Shown here piece by piece: positions 26,869 to 36,250 of a stretch of 64,000 bases of DNA (its first letter is position 1; every line of letters begins with the position of its first letter). The notes under the pieces were generated by a model that was given only the letters and a program-made list of their open reading frames with translations, was not told the DNA's origin and did not search any database. Source of the DNA: Desulfofustis sp. PB-SRB1. Its GTDB lineage: Bacteria > Desulfobacterota > Desulfobulbia > Desulfobulbales > Desulfocapsaceae. Location of the stretch: assembly GCA_016722945.1 (NCBI GenBank), contig JAEQMT010000038.1:372001-436000 (forward strand), in the 5' to 3' direction. The translations under genes were made by a program, and so were the position numbers.

Positions 26869-27504
26869 ATGCAACGAACACCGATCAACCGACCATCCGC
26901 CGGCCTCATGCTGTTGGGGCTGATGATGCTCGTGGCGGCAGCCGGCTGCAGTGTCGTGGATCTGCCGGGAGAGCCGCCCGAGTTATATAACCTCACTCCC
27001 AAAACCACCTTTTCCAAGACCCTACCGACCGTTGACACGCAGCTCATCATCGAAGAGCCGATTGCCGCGGGAGGTCTGGATACCAACCGTATTGCCCTGC
27101 GCCCGCATGCGACCCGGCTACAGTTCCTCGCCGATTCACGATGGACCGAGCGTGCCCCGAAGATGATGCAGACCCTGTTGGTGGAGAGCTTTGAGAACAC
27201 CGGCAAGATTGTGGCAGTGGGACGCCAGTCCATCGGCCTGCGCTCTGATTATATCTTGAAAACCGAGTTGCGTGAGTTTCAGGTTGAAACGGATAAGGCA
27301 ACCGGCGCCTTTGCGGTCCGGGTCAGAATCAACGGCAAGATCGTTGCCCAACCCAACCGGGCAATTATCGGCTCACAGAGCTTCGAACATGTTGCGGCGG
27401 TCGCCGAAAACGGCGGCATCCAGGCAATTATCATCGCCTATGATATCGCCGCCGGCAAGGTTCTCAAGAACATCGTCGAGTGGACCCTGCACACCATTGA
27501 ATAG
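26869..27504 (+). CDS. ABC-type transport auxiliary lipoprotein (PqiC/LetA-partner type)
   Basis: 211 residues from the ATG at 26869 (a GTG at 26860 is the alternative). A lipoprotein signal ends LVAAAGCSVVD. The mature part has YNLTPKTTF, IALRPHATRLQFLADSRWTE and LVESFENTGKIVAVGR, the conserved core of the auxiliary lipoprotein family that sits under the outer membrane with MCE systems. It is the last gene of the Mla-like operon and probably gives the ring an outer-membrane contact. Confidence 0.88.
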   Translation: MQRTPINRPSAGLMLLGLMMLVAAAGCSVVDLPGEPPELYNLTPKTTFSKTLPTVDTQLIIEEPIAAGGLDTNRIALRPHATRLQFLADSRWTERAPKMMQTLLVESFENTGKIVAVGRQSIGLRSDYILKTELREFQVETDKATGAFAVRVRINGKIVAQPNRAIIGSQSFEHVAAVAENGGIQAIIIAYDIAAGKVLKNIVEWTLHTIE

Positions 27505-27578
27505 TGTTACTGAGGCCTTTGTTCTCACGATGAAGCCGCGGCAGGCCGCGAAGAAGCATACCCCTTGAGCTAATGAGT

Positions 27579-28468
27579 CTAAGATTCCCCTGGAAACGGC
27601 AGATCAGTTAACGGAATATACTCCGTTTCATCGCCGGCAACGAGTGCAAATCTGCTATGTCGCCAGTCATCCGCCGCCTCTTTGATGCGCTCTACCGACG
27701 ATGCCACAAAGTTCCACCAGATGTAGCGCTGGCTATCCATGGCGGCGCCTCCGAAGAGAAGCAGATGGGCGGCGACGGTGGCAGTAACGGTGACCTCCAC
27801 CCCAGGGCGCAGGATCAGCAACCGCGGGCTCTCATAGGTGGCGCCGCTGACGGTAACCGTACCGCTGACCAGATACAGAGCCCGCTCCTCAATCATCTTT
27901 GGCGCCAAGGCGACCGCCCCCGCGGCAAGAGACAATTCAACGTAGAGGGTTTCCCACTGGGTGGGTACCGGTGACACACAGCCTTCAAATTCACCCAGAA
28001 TGACCCTGCCGGACACCTGAGTAGTAGCAAACGACGGCAGCTGTTCCCAGCCGACATGGAAAAAGGCGGGCTCGCTCAGTTCTTTATCTTTCGGCTGCGC
28101 CAGCCAGCTTTGTATGCCGAACAGCCGCGACGGCTGCCGGCGGATATCGGCGCCGGTGCGTTCCGAGTGGACAATTCCCTTGCCGGCGCTCATCAGATTT
28201 ACCTCACCGGGAACGATACGCACGCCATTTCCCAGTGAATCTTTGTGATCCAGCGTACCTTCGAAAAGATAGGTAACGGTGGACAGGCCGATGTGTGGGT
28301 GGGGCCGCACGTCAACGCCATGGCCGGCGGCAAATGCTCCCGCCCCCATCTGATCCCAAAAGATAAAAGGCCCGACCATGCGCTGCTGTTGAGACGGTAG
28401 GGCCCGGTGCAGGAAAAGCCGCCGATATCGACGGTCCGCGGTACAAGTGCTAATTCGATGTCGGTCAT
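27579..28468 (-). pseudogene. pirin-family protein with a single-base frameshift
   Basis: The natural N-terminus MTDIELALVPRTVDIGGF starts at 28468, 9 bp after the pyk stop. In a run of four T (minus strand, 28417-28414) the frame must shift by one to continue as FLHRALPSQQQRMVGPFIFW, followed by the bicupin pirin core with HPHIGLSTVTYLFEG (metal-binding His) and GKGIVHSER. One more T would restore the frame exactly. The remaining frame runs to 27579 with the usual length (about 290 residues). It is either a young pseudogene, a sequencing error or a slippage site. Some pirins act as quercetin dioxygenases. Confidence 0.75.
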
Positions 28469-28477
28469 ATTCGAAGT

Positions 28478-29914
28478 TCAGGTATGCAGAGCCGGGAAGC
28501 CGTGGCACTTTTGCCTGAAATTCGCGGCGGTACTGATCTCAATATAGCTTACCCCCTGCCTTGGGCCGAAACTTCCGGCAAGAATGACGATCAGATCATC
28601 GTCGTTAAACTTGTTTTCGTCAATGAGCCGGCAGACCGAATTCTGCAGCGGAGAGCCGGTTCCCAGGTCCATGGGGATATGCTCGGCATAGGCCCCGTAT
28701 GAGAGCGACAGCAGCCTCATGACCCGGGGGTCATATACCTGGGCATAGATAACATTGGGTCCGCGATACGCCGATAACGCCCGTATTGCCATACCGGTGA
28801 GCGAGTCGGCGACGATGGCCTTGGTGTTGAGGCGAAGAGCCGCCTTGACCGCGGCTTTAGCCAGATAGGCGGCAACCTTGTATTTGCCGTCGTAGCTCGC
28901 GTCGACAAACCCCTGCCGTTTACTCTCCACCTCAACTGCTATTTTGGCCATGGTTCGCACCGCCAGGTCGGGATAGTTGCCGCTGGCGGTCTCGCCGGAG
29001 AGCATGAGGGCATCGGTGTAATCGAGACAGGCATTGGCCACATCGGAGACCTCCGCCCTGGTGGGACGGGGTGATTCGATCATCGAATGCAGCATCTGGG
29101 TGGCGACAATCACCGGCTTGCGCCGCTCGATGCACTCTCTGACAATGCGTTTTTGAATGAGCGGAATCTGCTCTGTGGGGATCTCCACGGCAAGATCCCC
29201 GCGGGCAATCATGATGCCGTAGACCGCGTCCAGAATCTCGCTGAGATTTTGCACTCCTTCGGCGTTTTCGATTTTTGCGATAATCTTGATGGGGGAGTGC
29301 TTCTCATCTAAAATCTCCTGGACTACCCGGACGTCTTCTTTGTTCCGGACAAATGAGTGGGCGATGAAGTCGAGATCATGGTCGGCGGCGAATCGGATAA
29401 AGTCCTTGTCTTTTTCACTGAGGGCCGGAAGTTTGACGTGTACCGCCGGGATATTGATGCTTTTTCGCTGGTGGATCACCCCGTCGTTTTCCGCCGAGCA
29501 GTAGAGATAGTTCTCATCTTTCTCGAGCACGGCGAGGGCAATGTGGCCGTCATCGATGAGGATGGAGCTGCCCACCGGGACATCACGGACAAAAGCGTGG
29601 TACGACACACAGATGGTATCGCCACTGGATATCGCCCCCGGCCGGCTGATGATCCGCACCCCGTCCCCGTATCTGACACTCAGTGGTTCCGTTGCCTCAC
29701 CGGTTCGTATCTCCGGTCCCTTGGTGTCAAGGAGAATGCCGATCTTGTCGGACACCGCGCGAATATTGTCGATAACCGTCTTCGCGTCAGCATGAGTCAT
29801 ATGGGCGGTGTTGAGCCGAGCGACGTTCATACCGGCTTTAAACAGGTTTTCAATAAAGCCAACCGAGCATTTACGCGATGAGATAGTGGCAACTATTTTG
29901 GTGAGTCTGGGCAT
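28478..29914 (-). CDS. pyk: pyruvate kinase
   Basis: 478 residues, the usual length for short bacterial pyruvate kinases. N-terminal TKIVATISSRKCSV and AGMNVARLNTAHMTHADA, then LLDTKGPEIRTG, the metal and substrate site IIAKIENAEGVQN and IMIARGDLAVEIP, then VIVATQMLHSMIESPRPTRA and DALMLSGETASGNYP. It converts PEP and ADP to pyruvate and ATP. The C-terminal allosteric domain is complete. The pirin start is 9 bp after its stop, so they may form one transcript. Confidence 0.97.
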   Translation of the reverse strand: MPRLTKIVATISSRKCSVGFIENLFKAGMNVARLNTAHMTHADAKTVIDNIRAVSDKIGILLDTKGPEIRTGEATEPLSVRYGDGVRIISRPGAISSGDTICVSYHAFVRDVPVGSSILIDDGHIALAVLEKDENYLYCSAENDGVIHQRKSINIPAVHVKLPALSEKDKDFIRFAADHDLDFIAHSFVRNKEDVRVVQEILDEKHSPIKIIAKIENAEGVQNLSEILDAVYGIMIARGDLAVEIPTEQIPLIQKRIVRECIERRKPVIVATQMLHSMIESPRPTRAEVSDVANACLDYTDALMLSGETASGNYPDLAVRTMAKIAVEVESKRQGFVDASYDGKYKVAAYLAKAAVKAALRLNTKAIVADSLTGMAIRALSAYRGPNVIYAQVYDPRVMRLLSLSYGAYAEHIPMDLGTGSPLQNSVCRLIDENKFNDDDLIVILAGSFGPRQGVSYIEISTAANFRQKCHGFPALHT

Positions 29915-30215
29915 AACTGGAAATAGATGATCATATTTTTGATGTAAGGGCCATGCTGAGGACCATTGCCAAGACCGGGGATAGCCTGGTACGGATATGC
30001 AGCCCCACCTGCTTCAAGCTCGATACCGATACCGGGACGACTGGTCGATTGTGGATCATAGCACAAGAATGCAAAGATTGTCATCAATACCGACTCGAAA
30101 ATCGCTCAAACCTATCTTTCTAATGCATTAAAATGTATGCCGTAGCCGCTGCCTTGCAGGCAATTCGACCCGGCACAACCATCATAGAAAGGTGAGCAAC
30201 TCGGGTTCCCTGCCG
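29915..30215. other. intergenic region, nothing recognised
   Basis: About 300 bases between menA and pyk on the minus strand. It should hold the pyk promoter, but no strong -35/-10 pair or repeat stands out. Short open frames have no domain. Confidence 0.5.
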
Positions 30216-31097
30216 TCAGCCCCACGCCAGGCCGGCAGCAAAGAGCAGACTGAAAAAAAGTGAAAGCTGGGCGGTTTTTGCCAGCAGCTCGTTGAGGTCA
30301 CGGCCACTGACCACGCCCACCCGCTGCGACACACTCCAGGCCATGGGTGCGGTGACAAGCGGTGCCAGCACCGGCCAGCCGACCCCTTCAAAAAAGAGCA
30401 TCACGCCCGCCACCAGGTAACTTCCCCACACCAGGGCCCGATACTGGAGAATTGTCCGGCGCCTGCCGATCAGTACCGCCAGGGTACGCTTGCCGGCGGT
30501 GGCATCGGTATCGATATCGCGCAGATTGTTTACCACCAGAATGGCGGTAATCAACAGCCCCGGGGGAATTGAGGCGATCAGGGCCACGGAGCTGAGATAG
30601 CCGGTCTGGATATAGAAGGTGGCCCCCACCGCTACCAGACCAAAAAAAATAAAGACGAACAAATCGCCCAGCCCGTGCGAGGCCAGCGGGTACGGGCCGC
30701 CGCTGTAACCAAGGGCGGCAAGCACTGAAGCCGCGCCCACCAGGACAATGGGCCAGCCGCCCAGAAGTCCCAGATAGATGAAAATCAGCCCGGCGCCGCC
30801 AAGCGTCACGATTATTCCGCTGCGCACCTGAGTGCCGCTCATCAGGCCGCTCTGGGTAACCCGGGTGGGCCCGAGTCGCTCGTCTGAATCGATACCCCGC
30901 TGGGCGTCAAAATAATCATTGGCCAGATTGACCCCGATCTGCAACAGTACCGCACCCACCAGACAAGCCACCGCCGGCACGATGGAAAAGCCGCCCGCCG
31001 CGGAGGCGCACGCACTGCCCACCGCGATGGGCCCAACCGCCGCCGGCAGGGTTTTGGGGCGAATGGCCAGCATCCACAGCGAAATTTCCTGACGCAT
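30216..31097 (-). CDS. menA: 1,4-dihydroxy-2-naphthoate polyprenyltransferase MenA
   Basis: 293 residues, eight or nine membrane helices. The UbiA-family prenyl-diphosphate motifs are present: NLANDYFDAQRGIDSDE near residue 60 and VNNLRDIDTDATAGKRTLAV near 195. The start IRPKTLPAAVGPIAVG is typical of MenA. The enzyme attaches the isoprenoid tail to DHNA to make demethylmenaquinone. It lies 18 bp after an ABC permease gene, probably co-transcribed. No other men gene is in view, so a related UbiA enzyme cannot be fully excluded. Confidence 0.88.
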   Translation of the reverse strand: MRQEISLWMLAIRPKTLPAAVGPIAVGSACASAAGGFSIVPAVACLVGAVLLQIGVNLANDYFDAQRGIDSDERLGPTRVTQSGLMSGTQVRSGIIVTLGGAGLIFIYLGLLGGWPIVLVGAASVLAALGYSGGPYPLASHGLGDLFVFIFFGLVAVGATFYIQTGYLSSVALIASIPPGLLITAILVVNNLRDIDTDATAGKRTLAVLIGRRRTILQYRALVWGSYLVAGVMLFFEGVGWPVLAPLVTAPMAWSVSQRVGVVSGRDLNELLAKTAQLSLFFSLLFAAGLAWG

Positions 31098-31115
31098 AAA
31101 AACCCTGTTCTTTTC

Positions 31116-31868
31116 TTACGATACAAACCGGTGCTTGCAGAAGCGCCGTTCAATGGTCTGGATAACCAGATAAAGCGCCAGCCCGAGCAGCCCCATGGCC
31201 ATGATGCCGGTATACATCTGCGGGTAGCGCAATACCTGATAGGTCTCGATGACGATATAGTACCCCAGCCCGTAATTGGTCAGCGATTGCTCGGCGATAA
31301 ACAGCACCGCGATGGCGGTGCCCACCGACACCCGCAGCGCGGTGAGCACCGCCGGCAGGGAGGCAGGCAGATAGACGTAGCGAAACAGCGCCCGCCGCCC
31401 CGCCCCCAAAGATTTGACTGATAAGATAAGCTCGGGACGCAGACCCGCCGCCTCGTCACGCACCACTACCAGAATCTGAAAGAAGATAATGATGGCAATC
31501 AGCAGAATCTTGGAAAAATCGCTGATCCCGATCAGCACGTAGATCACCGGCAGAAAGATGATCTTGGGAATGGGGTAGATGATGGCGATCAACGGCCCGC
31601 ACAACCTGTCCAGCATCTTTGATTGACCAAGAATCAACCCAAGCGGGGTGGCAAACATGGTGGCCAGGGCAATCGCCGCCAATACACGGGCGGTGGAGGC
31701 AAGAAAGTGAAGGCCCAGTTCACCACCGATATCTCTTACAAACAGCGGTACAACGGTCAGCGGTGAGGGAAGAATGGGACGGTTCACCAGCAATGCCGCC
31801 ACCTGCCAGAGTACCAGCAGCATCGCCGTGCCGATGAGAAAACCCGCGGCCGGGCGTTGTCCGTTCAT
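31116..31868 (-). CDS. ABC transporter permease, nitrate/sulfonate/taurine type
   Basis: 250 residues with about six membrane helices and a binding-protein-dependent permease core: SVKSLGAGRRALFRYVYLPA (EAA-type loop), SVGTAIAVLFIAEQSLTNYG and LGYYIVIETYQVLRYPQMYT. This is the SsuC/TauC/ThiX group. It overlaps the ATPase gene by 4 bp. Substrate is not evident from the sequence. Confidence 0.9.
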   Translation of the reverse strand: MNGQRPAAGFLIGTAMLLVLWQVAALLVNRPILPSPLTVVPLFVRDIGGELGLHFLASTARVLAAIALATMFATPLGLILGQSKMLDRLCGPLIAIIYPIPKIIFLPVIYVLIGISDFSKILLIAIIIFFQILVVVRDEAAGLRPELILSVKSLGAGRRALFRYVYLPASLPAVLTALRVSVGTAIAVLFIAEQSLTNYGLGYYIVIETYQVLRYPQMYTGIMAMGLLGLALYLVIQTIERRFCKHRFVS

Positions 31869-32659
31869 GTTCCCATGGAGCGCGCCGGCTGCCCGAGAAG
31901 CTCTTGCAGCCTCTTCCGGGCTGTGCCGAATTCCGGGTGTAGCCGCCGCTCTTCGGCGTTACCCAACTCGTTATTCACCACCCGTGGTACGCTGTTTGTG
32001 TTTGTATCGAGCACCAGGATCTTTTCGCCAAGGATCAGCGCTTCTTCAATGTCATGGGTGACCGTTACCGAGGTAAGCCCTGATTCGAGGTGAAATCCAT
32101 GCATCACGTTCTGCAGCTCGGCACGGATGGGCGCATCGAGGGCCGAAAACGGCTCATCCATCAGCAGAAAATCAGGCTCCAGCGCCAGGGTTCGGGCAAT
32201 GGCGGCACGCTGTCGCTGACCGCGCGAAAGCTGGCCCGGGTACATGGCGGCGCACCCGTCAATCCCCAGCCAGCGCAGCCAATGGCGCACCCGCTGGTCA
32301 TCACCTTCCGGGTCGCGGATCATGTCAGCCGGGCTGTGGGTGCCGTCCGGGCCGTAAAAGGCGCGAATTTTCAGGCCGAGCCGGGCATTGTCCCACACCG
32401 TCTCCCAAGGCAGCAGGCCATGATCCTGCAGAACCAGACCGGTGGCCGGGCGCGGCCGGGTAACGACTTCACCATCTATATAAATACCGCCCTGGGCCGG
32501 AGCACGCAGTCCGGCCAGCATGTAGAGCAGGGTAGTTTTACCGCAGCCGGACGGCCCGATAATGGTCCATGCCTCGCCGCGATTGATGGTAAGAGAAAAA
32601 TCGGCAAAAAGCGGTTGCGTACCGGGATAGTGAAAGGTGAGCAGGCGAATCTCAATCAT
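31865..32659 (-). CDS. ABC transporter ATP-binding protein, nitrate/sulfonate/taurine type
   Basis: 264 residues. Walker A GPSGCGKTTLLYML near residue 38, Q-loop VLQDHGLLPW, signature LSRGQRQRAAIARTL near 146 (an R replaces the first G of LSGGQ) and Walker B FLLMDEPFSALDAP, then VTHDIEEALILG. It powers the adjacent permease. Overlaps with both neighbouring genes (4 bp each) show a tight three-gene unit. Confidence 0.92.
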   Translation of the reverse strand: MIEIRLLTFHYPGTQPLFADFSLTINRGEAWTIIGPSGCGKTTLLYMLAGLRAPAQGGIYIDGEVVTRPRPATGLVLQDHGLLPWETVWDNARLGLKIRAFYGPDGTHSPADMIRDPEGDDQRVRHWLRWLGIDGCAAMYPGQLSRGQRQRAAIARTLALEPDFLLMDEPFSALDAPIRAELQNVMHGFHLESGLTSVTVTHDIEEALILGEKILVLDTNTNSVPRVVNNELGNAEERRLHPEFGTARKRLQELLGQPARSMGT

Positions 32660-33606
32660 TGCGACGGTGGTAGAAATGCTCCGGTTACCGAATCTTCATA
32701 GGCCAACGGCTCATCTAGCAGCCCCTTTTCCACCAGCCATGCCATCACATTATCCCATTGCTCGCTATTAGGCAGCGATTTGCTCGGGAATTCCGGGATC
32801 AGCAAACTATCGCGAACATTGGGTGGCACCCGAATAGTGGAGAGCATCAGTTCCCGGTAACTATCCGGACTTTCATTAAGTACACCTATCGCCTGATCCC
32901 AGGCCGCAAGAAAACCGCGCACCGCCTCAGGGTGAGCGGTGATTGTCTGGGTAGAAAAGGTGATTACGCTGGCGCTTGCCTCGGGCAACTCAAGATCGTT
33001 TACCACATCTATGGCGCCTGCCGCCATGGCACTGGCGGCCAACGGGTCGGGCAGGGTTACCGCCTCGATTTTGCCGGCGAGCAGAAGCTGCAACCGCTCC
33101 GGCAAGACCGGAACGGAGCGATAGCGGATGTCTTCGGAAGCCACCCCCGCCTCCACCAGCAGCCGCTGGGTGACATATTCAATGATGGTGTTTTTGGAGA
33201 CGCCGATCTCACGACCGGCCAGATCGACAGGCCCCCTGATCTCGTTGCCAGGCAAGGCCAGCACTCGGAAAAGCGGCGATTCACCGCGCGGCGAGCGGGC
33301 AATGGCAACGATTTTCACCCTGTTTTGATCACGGTTAAAAAGCGCCGCACCGGAGATTTCGTTGATCATCCCATCGGCCCGGCCGGCCTGCATCAACTGG
33401 TTGCGCTCGACCGCGGAGCCCACCGGCAGGATGTTTACCTCGATACCATGCTCATCGAAATAGCCCTTTGACTGGGCGATATAGACCGGCAGGGTATCGA
33501 TAATGGGCAGCAGGGCTAGCCGCAGGGTGACCCGATCAGCCGCCAGAGAAGCGTGAGCTGTCAGTATACTCAGGACTACACCAAGGGTAATTGTCAATAC
33601 GCGCAT
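32656..33606 (-). CDS. ABC transporter substrate-binding protein (NMT1/TauA-like)
   Basis: 316 residues with a cleavable signal (VLTITLGVVLSILTAHASLA) and periplasmic type II binding fold of the NMT1/THI5/SsuA kind: LRLALLPIIDTLPVYIAQSK, GRADGMINEISGAALF and LAGREIGVSKNTIIEYV. A strong ribosome site (AAGGAG) is 7 bp before the ATG. First gene of the transporter-menA group. The ligand could be an aromatic or thiamine precursor, sulfonate or nitrate-like compound; the sequence does not decide. Confidence 0.88.
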   Translation of the reverse strand: MRVLTITLGVVLSILTAHASLAADRVTLRLALLPIIDTLPVYIAQSKGYFDEHGIEVNILPVGSAVERNQLMQAGRADGMINEISGAALFNRDQNRVKIVAIARSPRGESPLFRVLALPGNEIRGPVDLAGREIGVSKNTIIEYVTQRLLVEAGVASEDIRYRSVPVLPERLQLLLAGKIEAVTLPDPLAASAMAAGAIDVVNDLELPEASASVITFSTQTITAHPEAVRGFLAAWDQAIGVLNESPDSYRELMLSTIRVPPNVRDSLLIPEFPSKSLPNSEQWDNVMAWLVEKGLLDEPLAYEDSVTGAFLPPSQ

Positions 33607-33654
33607 GTTTTCTCCTTGTGCAGGCCGTTGGTCAGCTTTGCTTTTGGGTTATAA

Positions 33655-33816
33655 TTGATGCTTTCGTAAAAACCCATATGCCTCTCATGCCGGAAGTGAC
33701 CCGACATCCATAATTAATTAAAAGCACTGGATTCCCGCTGCAGCCTGCCCTTTAGTGCTGTTATCGAGGGCGGGAATGACGGTAGCAAACAATTTTGAGG
33801 TTTTTACGAAATCATC
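33655..33816. repeat. MITE-like intergenic repeat (copy C)
   Basis: About 160 bp with inverted ends: ATGCTTTCGTAAAAACC at the left and its near-complement GGTTTTTACGAAATCAT at the right. Inside are GATTCCCGCTG and GAGGGCGGGAATGA, which can pair. Ends match copies A and B. The rest of this 420-bp gap before 34031 holds no gene that I can see. Confidence 0.75.
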
Positions 33817-34030
33817 ATAATTTACCATTTAGTTCTTTCACGAAACGGCTTCGCTTCCGCTTTCACCATTGTCCATCAGCTTACAAAAATATTCATCATG
33901 GCAGCTTAATCCATAACGATTTTTAGGCCGGGGTATGGTAGAAAACAGCACTATACGGCAAGCTGATACACTCACCACTATAACGCCATCATAAAATCAC
34001 TTTTTTGCAATTTCAACCACCAGACCCGCC

Positions 34031-35122
34031 ATGAACCCACTACTGCCCTATAGCCCGCCCGCTTTCACCGCGCCGCCTCTTGCCACCGCGCCCACCGCCG
34101 CAACCCGCCCCGCCCCGGCCGACGGGATAGCCCCGCCGGGATTTCACGCCACTTCCAATTTTCCCGAATATGTCAAACTGGCCGATCATGGCTGGGTGTT
34201 GGCGCCTGAAAGCAGAATGGACGCGATAATGGTGGTTGATAGCGGCACAATCAGGGTGGTGGAGCCGCGCACCGTAAAGCAGGGGGAGCAGGTGGTAATC
34301 GGCCGTACCGAAAACGGCGAAGACGGCATCTTCGTGCATGCCGACGGCTTTACCCGCGCCGCAACCGGCTCCGACAAGTTCACCTTCCGCTCACGCGGTA
34401 CCCGGGAAACCCCGTTTTCCCGCTCCTACGACGAACTCTACAAGGTCTTGCGCCATGATCGCGACCATGGTTTCATCGTCTGGGTGCTGGGTCCCGCCGT
34501 GGCCTTTGATAAAGACAGCCGTACCGCCATGCAGGGTCTTATCGAACATGGCTACTGCCACGCATTACTGGCCGGCAACGCCCTGGCCACCCACGACCTG
34601 GAAGCGGCCCGGTACGGCACCGGGCTGGGCCAGGATATCTACTCCCAGCATCTGGTGCCGCTGGGCCACTACAACCACCTCGATGTCATCGGCGCGGTGC
34701 GGGCTGCCGGCTCCATCCCCAACTATATCAGAGACGCGGGAGTGACCGACGGCATTATCTTTGCCTGCGAAACTCACGCCATCCCCTACGTGCTGGCCGG
34801 CTCCATCCGCGACGACGGCCCCCTGCCCGGCGTTATCGGTGATGCGTACCAGGCCCAGGATGCCATGCGCGTTCAGGCCCGCCGTGCCACCACGGTAGTC
34901 GCCATGGCCACCCAGCTCCACTCCATTGCCTTCGGCAATATGACACCCAGCTACCGCATCGAAGCCGACGGCTCGGTGCGCCCGGTCTACTTTTACATCA
35001 TCGACATGGCCGAGTTCAGCGCCGACAAACTGGCCAACCGGGGTTCAGCCCAGGCCCAGGCGATTCTTACCAACGCCCAGGACTTTATCGTGATGTTATG
35101 GAACAACCTGAGGCAGATGTAA
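34031..35122 (+). CDS. ornithine cyclodeaminase, nickel-pincer-nucleotide type (TIGR00300)
   Basis: 363 residues. After a Pro/Ala-rich N-terminal tail (about 35 residues) comes the TIGR00300/LOR-SDH-like domain: GTRETPFSRSYDELYKVLR, VWVLGPAVAFDKDS and ALLAGNALATHDLEAARYGT with LGQDIYSQ. This family, once called bifunctional LOR/SDH, includes enzymes that convert ornithine to proline and ammonia using NAD and a nickel-pincer cofactor. The next gene is arginase, overlapping by one base, which fits an arginine to ornithine to proline route. The family assignment is from remembered motifs. Confidence 0.8.
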   Translation: MNPLLPYSPPAFTAPPLATAPTAATRPAPADGIAPPGFHATSNFPEYVKLADHGWVLAPESRMDAIMVVDSGTIRVVEPRTVKQGEQVVIGRTENGEDGIFVHADGFTRAATGSDKFTFRSRGTRETPFSRSYDELYKVLRHDRDHGFIVWVLGPAVAFDKDSRTAMQGLIEHGYCHALLAGNALATHDLEAARYGTGLGQDIYSQHLVPLGHYNHLDVIGAVRAAGSIPNYIRDAGVTDGIIFACETHAIPYVLAGSIRDDGPLPGVIGDAYQAQDAMRVQARRATTVVAMATQLHSIAFGNMTPSYRIEADGSVRPVYFYIIDMAEFSADKLANRGSAQAQAILTNAQDFIVMLWNNLRQM

Positions 35123-36015
35123 TGAAAAGCAAGACCGTTCGCATCATCGGCATTCCCATCGACCTGGGGCAGAACCATCGCGGCGTCGACATGGGCCCCA
35201 GTGCCGTCCGCTACGCCGGACTGCACACCACCCTGCGTAAACTGGGCTACCAGACCGAAGATCGCGGTGATATCAACGTACCCGGCCATTACACCTTAAA
35301 TGCGGGCACCTTTTCCGAGCGGTTGCCGCTGATCCGGGCAGCCTGTGAACAGGCCTATCAGGAGGCGTACCGGGCCATTGTCGAACATACCACTCCCATC
35401 TTTTTGGGGGGTGATCATTCCGCCGCCATCGGCTCCATCGGCGGGGTGAGTGCGGCCCACTCCACCGGGCTTATCTGGGTGGATGCCCATGGCGATTTCA
35501 ATACCCCGGAGATTTCCGAAAGCTGTAACGTGCACGGCATGGCCCTTGCCATCGTGCTGGGCATGGGGCCGCCGGAGCTGGTCAATGTGGGCCGGACCGG
35601 CGCCAAATTGCCCCCTGAAAACGTGGTGCTGATGGGCGTGCGTGATCTTGACCGGCTGGAAAAAGAGCGAATCAGGGATTCCGGCATCACCGTGTATACC
35701 ATGCGCGACATCGACGAGGTGGGTATGCACACCGTACTCACCCAGGCCGTAGCGGCCCTTTCCCACTGTGCGCGACTGCACCTGAGCCTGGATATGGATT
35801 GCCTTGATCCGCATGAGGCGCCCGGCGTCGGCACCCCGGTGCCGGGCGGACTCACCTACCGTGAGGCACAGCTCATCATGGAGACCATCTGCGATACCGG
35901 CCGCCTGGGCTCCATGGACATCATGGAGACCAACCCCATTCTCGACGTGGCCAACCGCACCGCCCAGACGGCGGTGAGCCTCACCGGCTCGCTGTTCGGC
36001 AAATCGATCTTGTAG
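35122..36015 (+). CDS. rocF: arginase
   Basis: 297 residues from the ATG at 35122, whose A is the last base of the previous stop (TAATG); the longer frame from 35098 lies inside the upstream gene. Ureohydrolase motifs: FLGGDHSAAIGSIGG, IWVDAHGDFNTPE and LHLSLDMDCLDPHEAPGVGT, giving the His and Asp ligands of the two Mn ions. SCNVHGMALAIVLG is typical of arginase rather than agmatinase. It hydrolyses arginine to ornithine and urea, and feeds the upstream cyclodeaminase. Confidence 0.93.
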   Translation: MKSKTVRIIGIPIDLGQNHRGVDMGPSAVRYAGLHTTLRKLGYQTEDRGDINVPGHYTLNAGTFSERLPLIRAACEQAYQEAYRAIVEHTTPIFLGGDHSAAIGSIGGVSAAHSTGLIWVDAHGDFNTPEISESCNVHGMALAIVLGMGPPELVNVGRTGAKLPPENVVLMGVRDLDRLEKERIRDSGITVYTMRDIDEVGMHTVLTQAVAALSHCARLHLSLDMDCLDPHEAPGVGTPVPGGLTYREAQLIMETICDTGRLGSMDIMETNPILDVANRTAQTAVSLTGSLFGKSIL

Positions 36016-36024
36016 GAAGCAGCC

Positions 36025-36210
36025 ATGAGCCGCCTTCCAATTTTTAGAGTGCTTGGCGGATTGATTGGCACTTTCATCCTTATTGGTACATGCATTATGA
36101 TCATTCATCCAGTGGATGACCTGATGTTTGAAAGGATATTGTCAGCAGTTACGGCAATAGCCGGCGGAGCATATCTTATCGCCTTCGCAATACGCGGAAA
36201 AACAATGTAG
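36025..36210 (+). CDS. small two-helix membrane protein
   Basis: 61 residues with two hydrophobic helices, about 8-28 and 38-56. AGGAAG lies 6 bp before the ATG, and it follows the arginase stop by 9 bp. No family recognised. Coding status is plausible because of the ribosome site and the operon-like spacing. Confidence 0.5.
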   Translation: MSRLPIFRVLGGLIGTFILIGTCIMIIHPVDDLMFERILSAVTAIAGGAYLIAFAIRGKTM

Positions 36211-36250
36211 GATTGAGAAGTATTTCAACATCCAAATTTTCAGCAACCAG

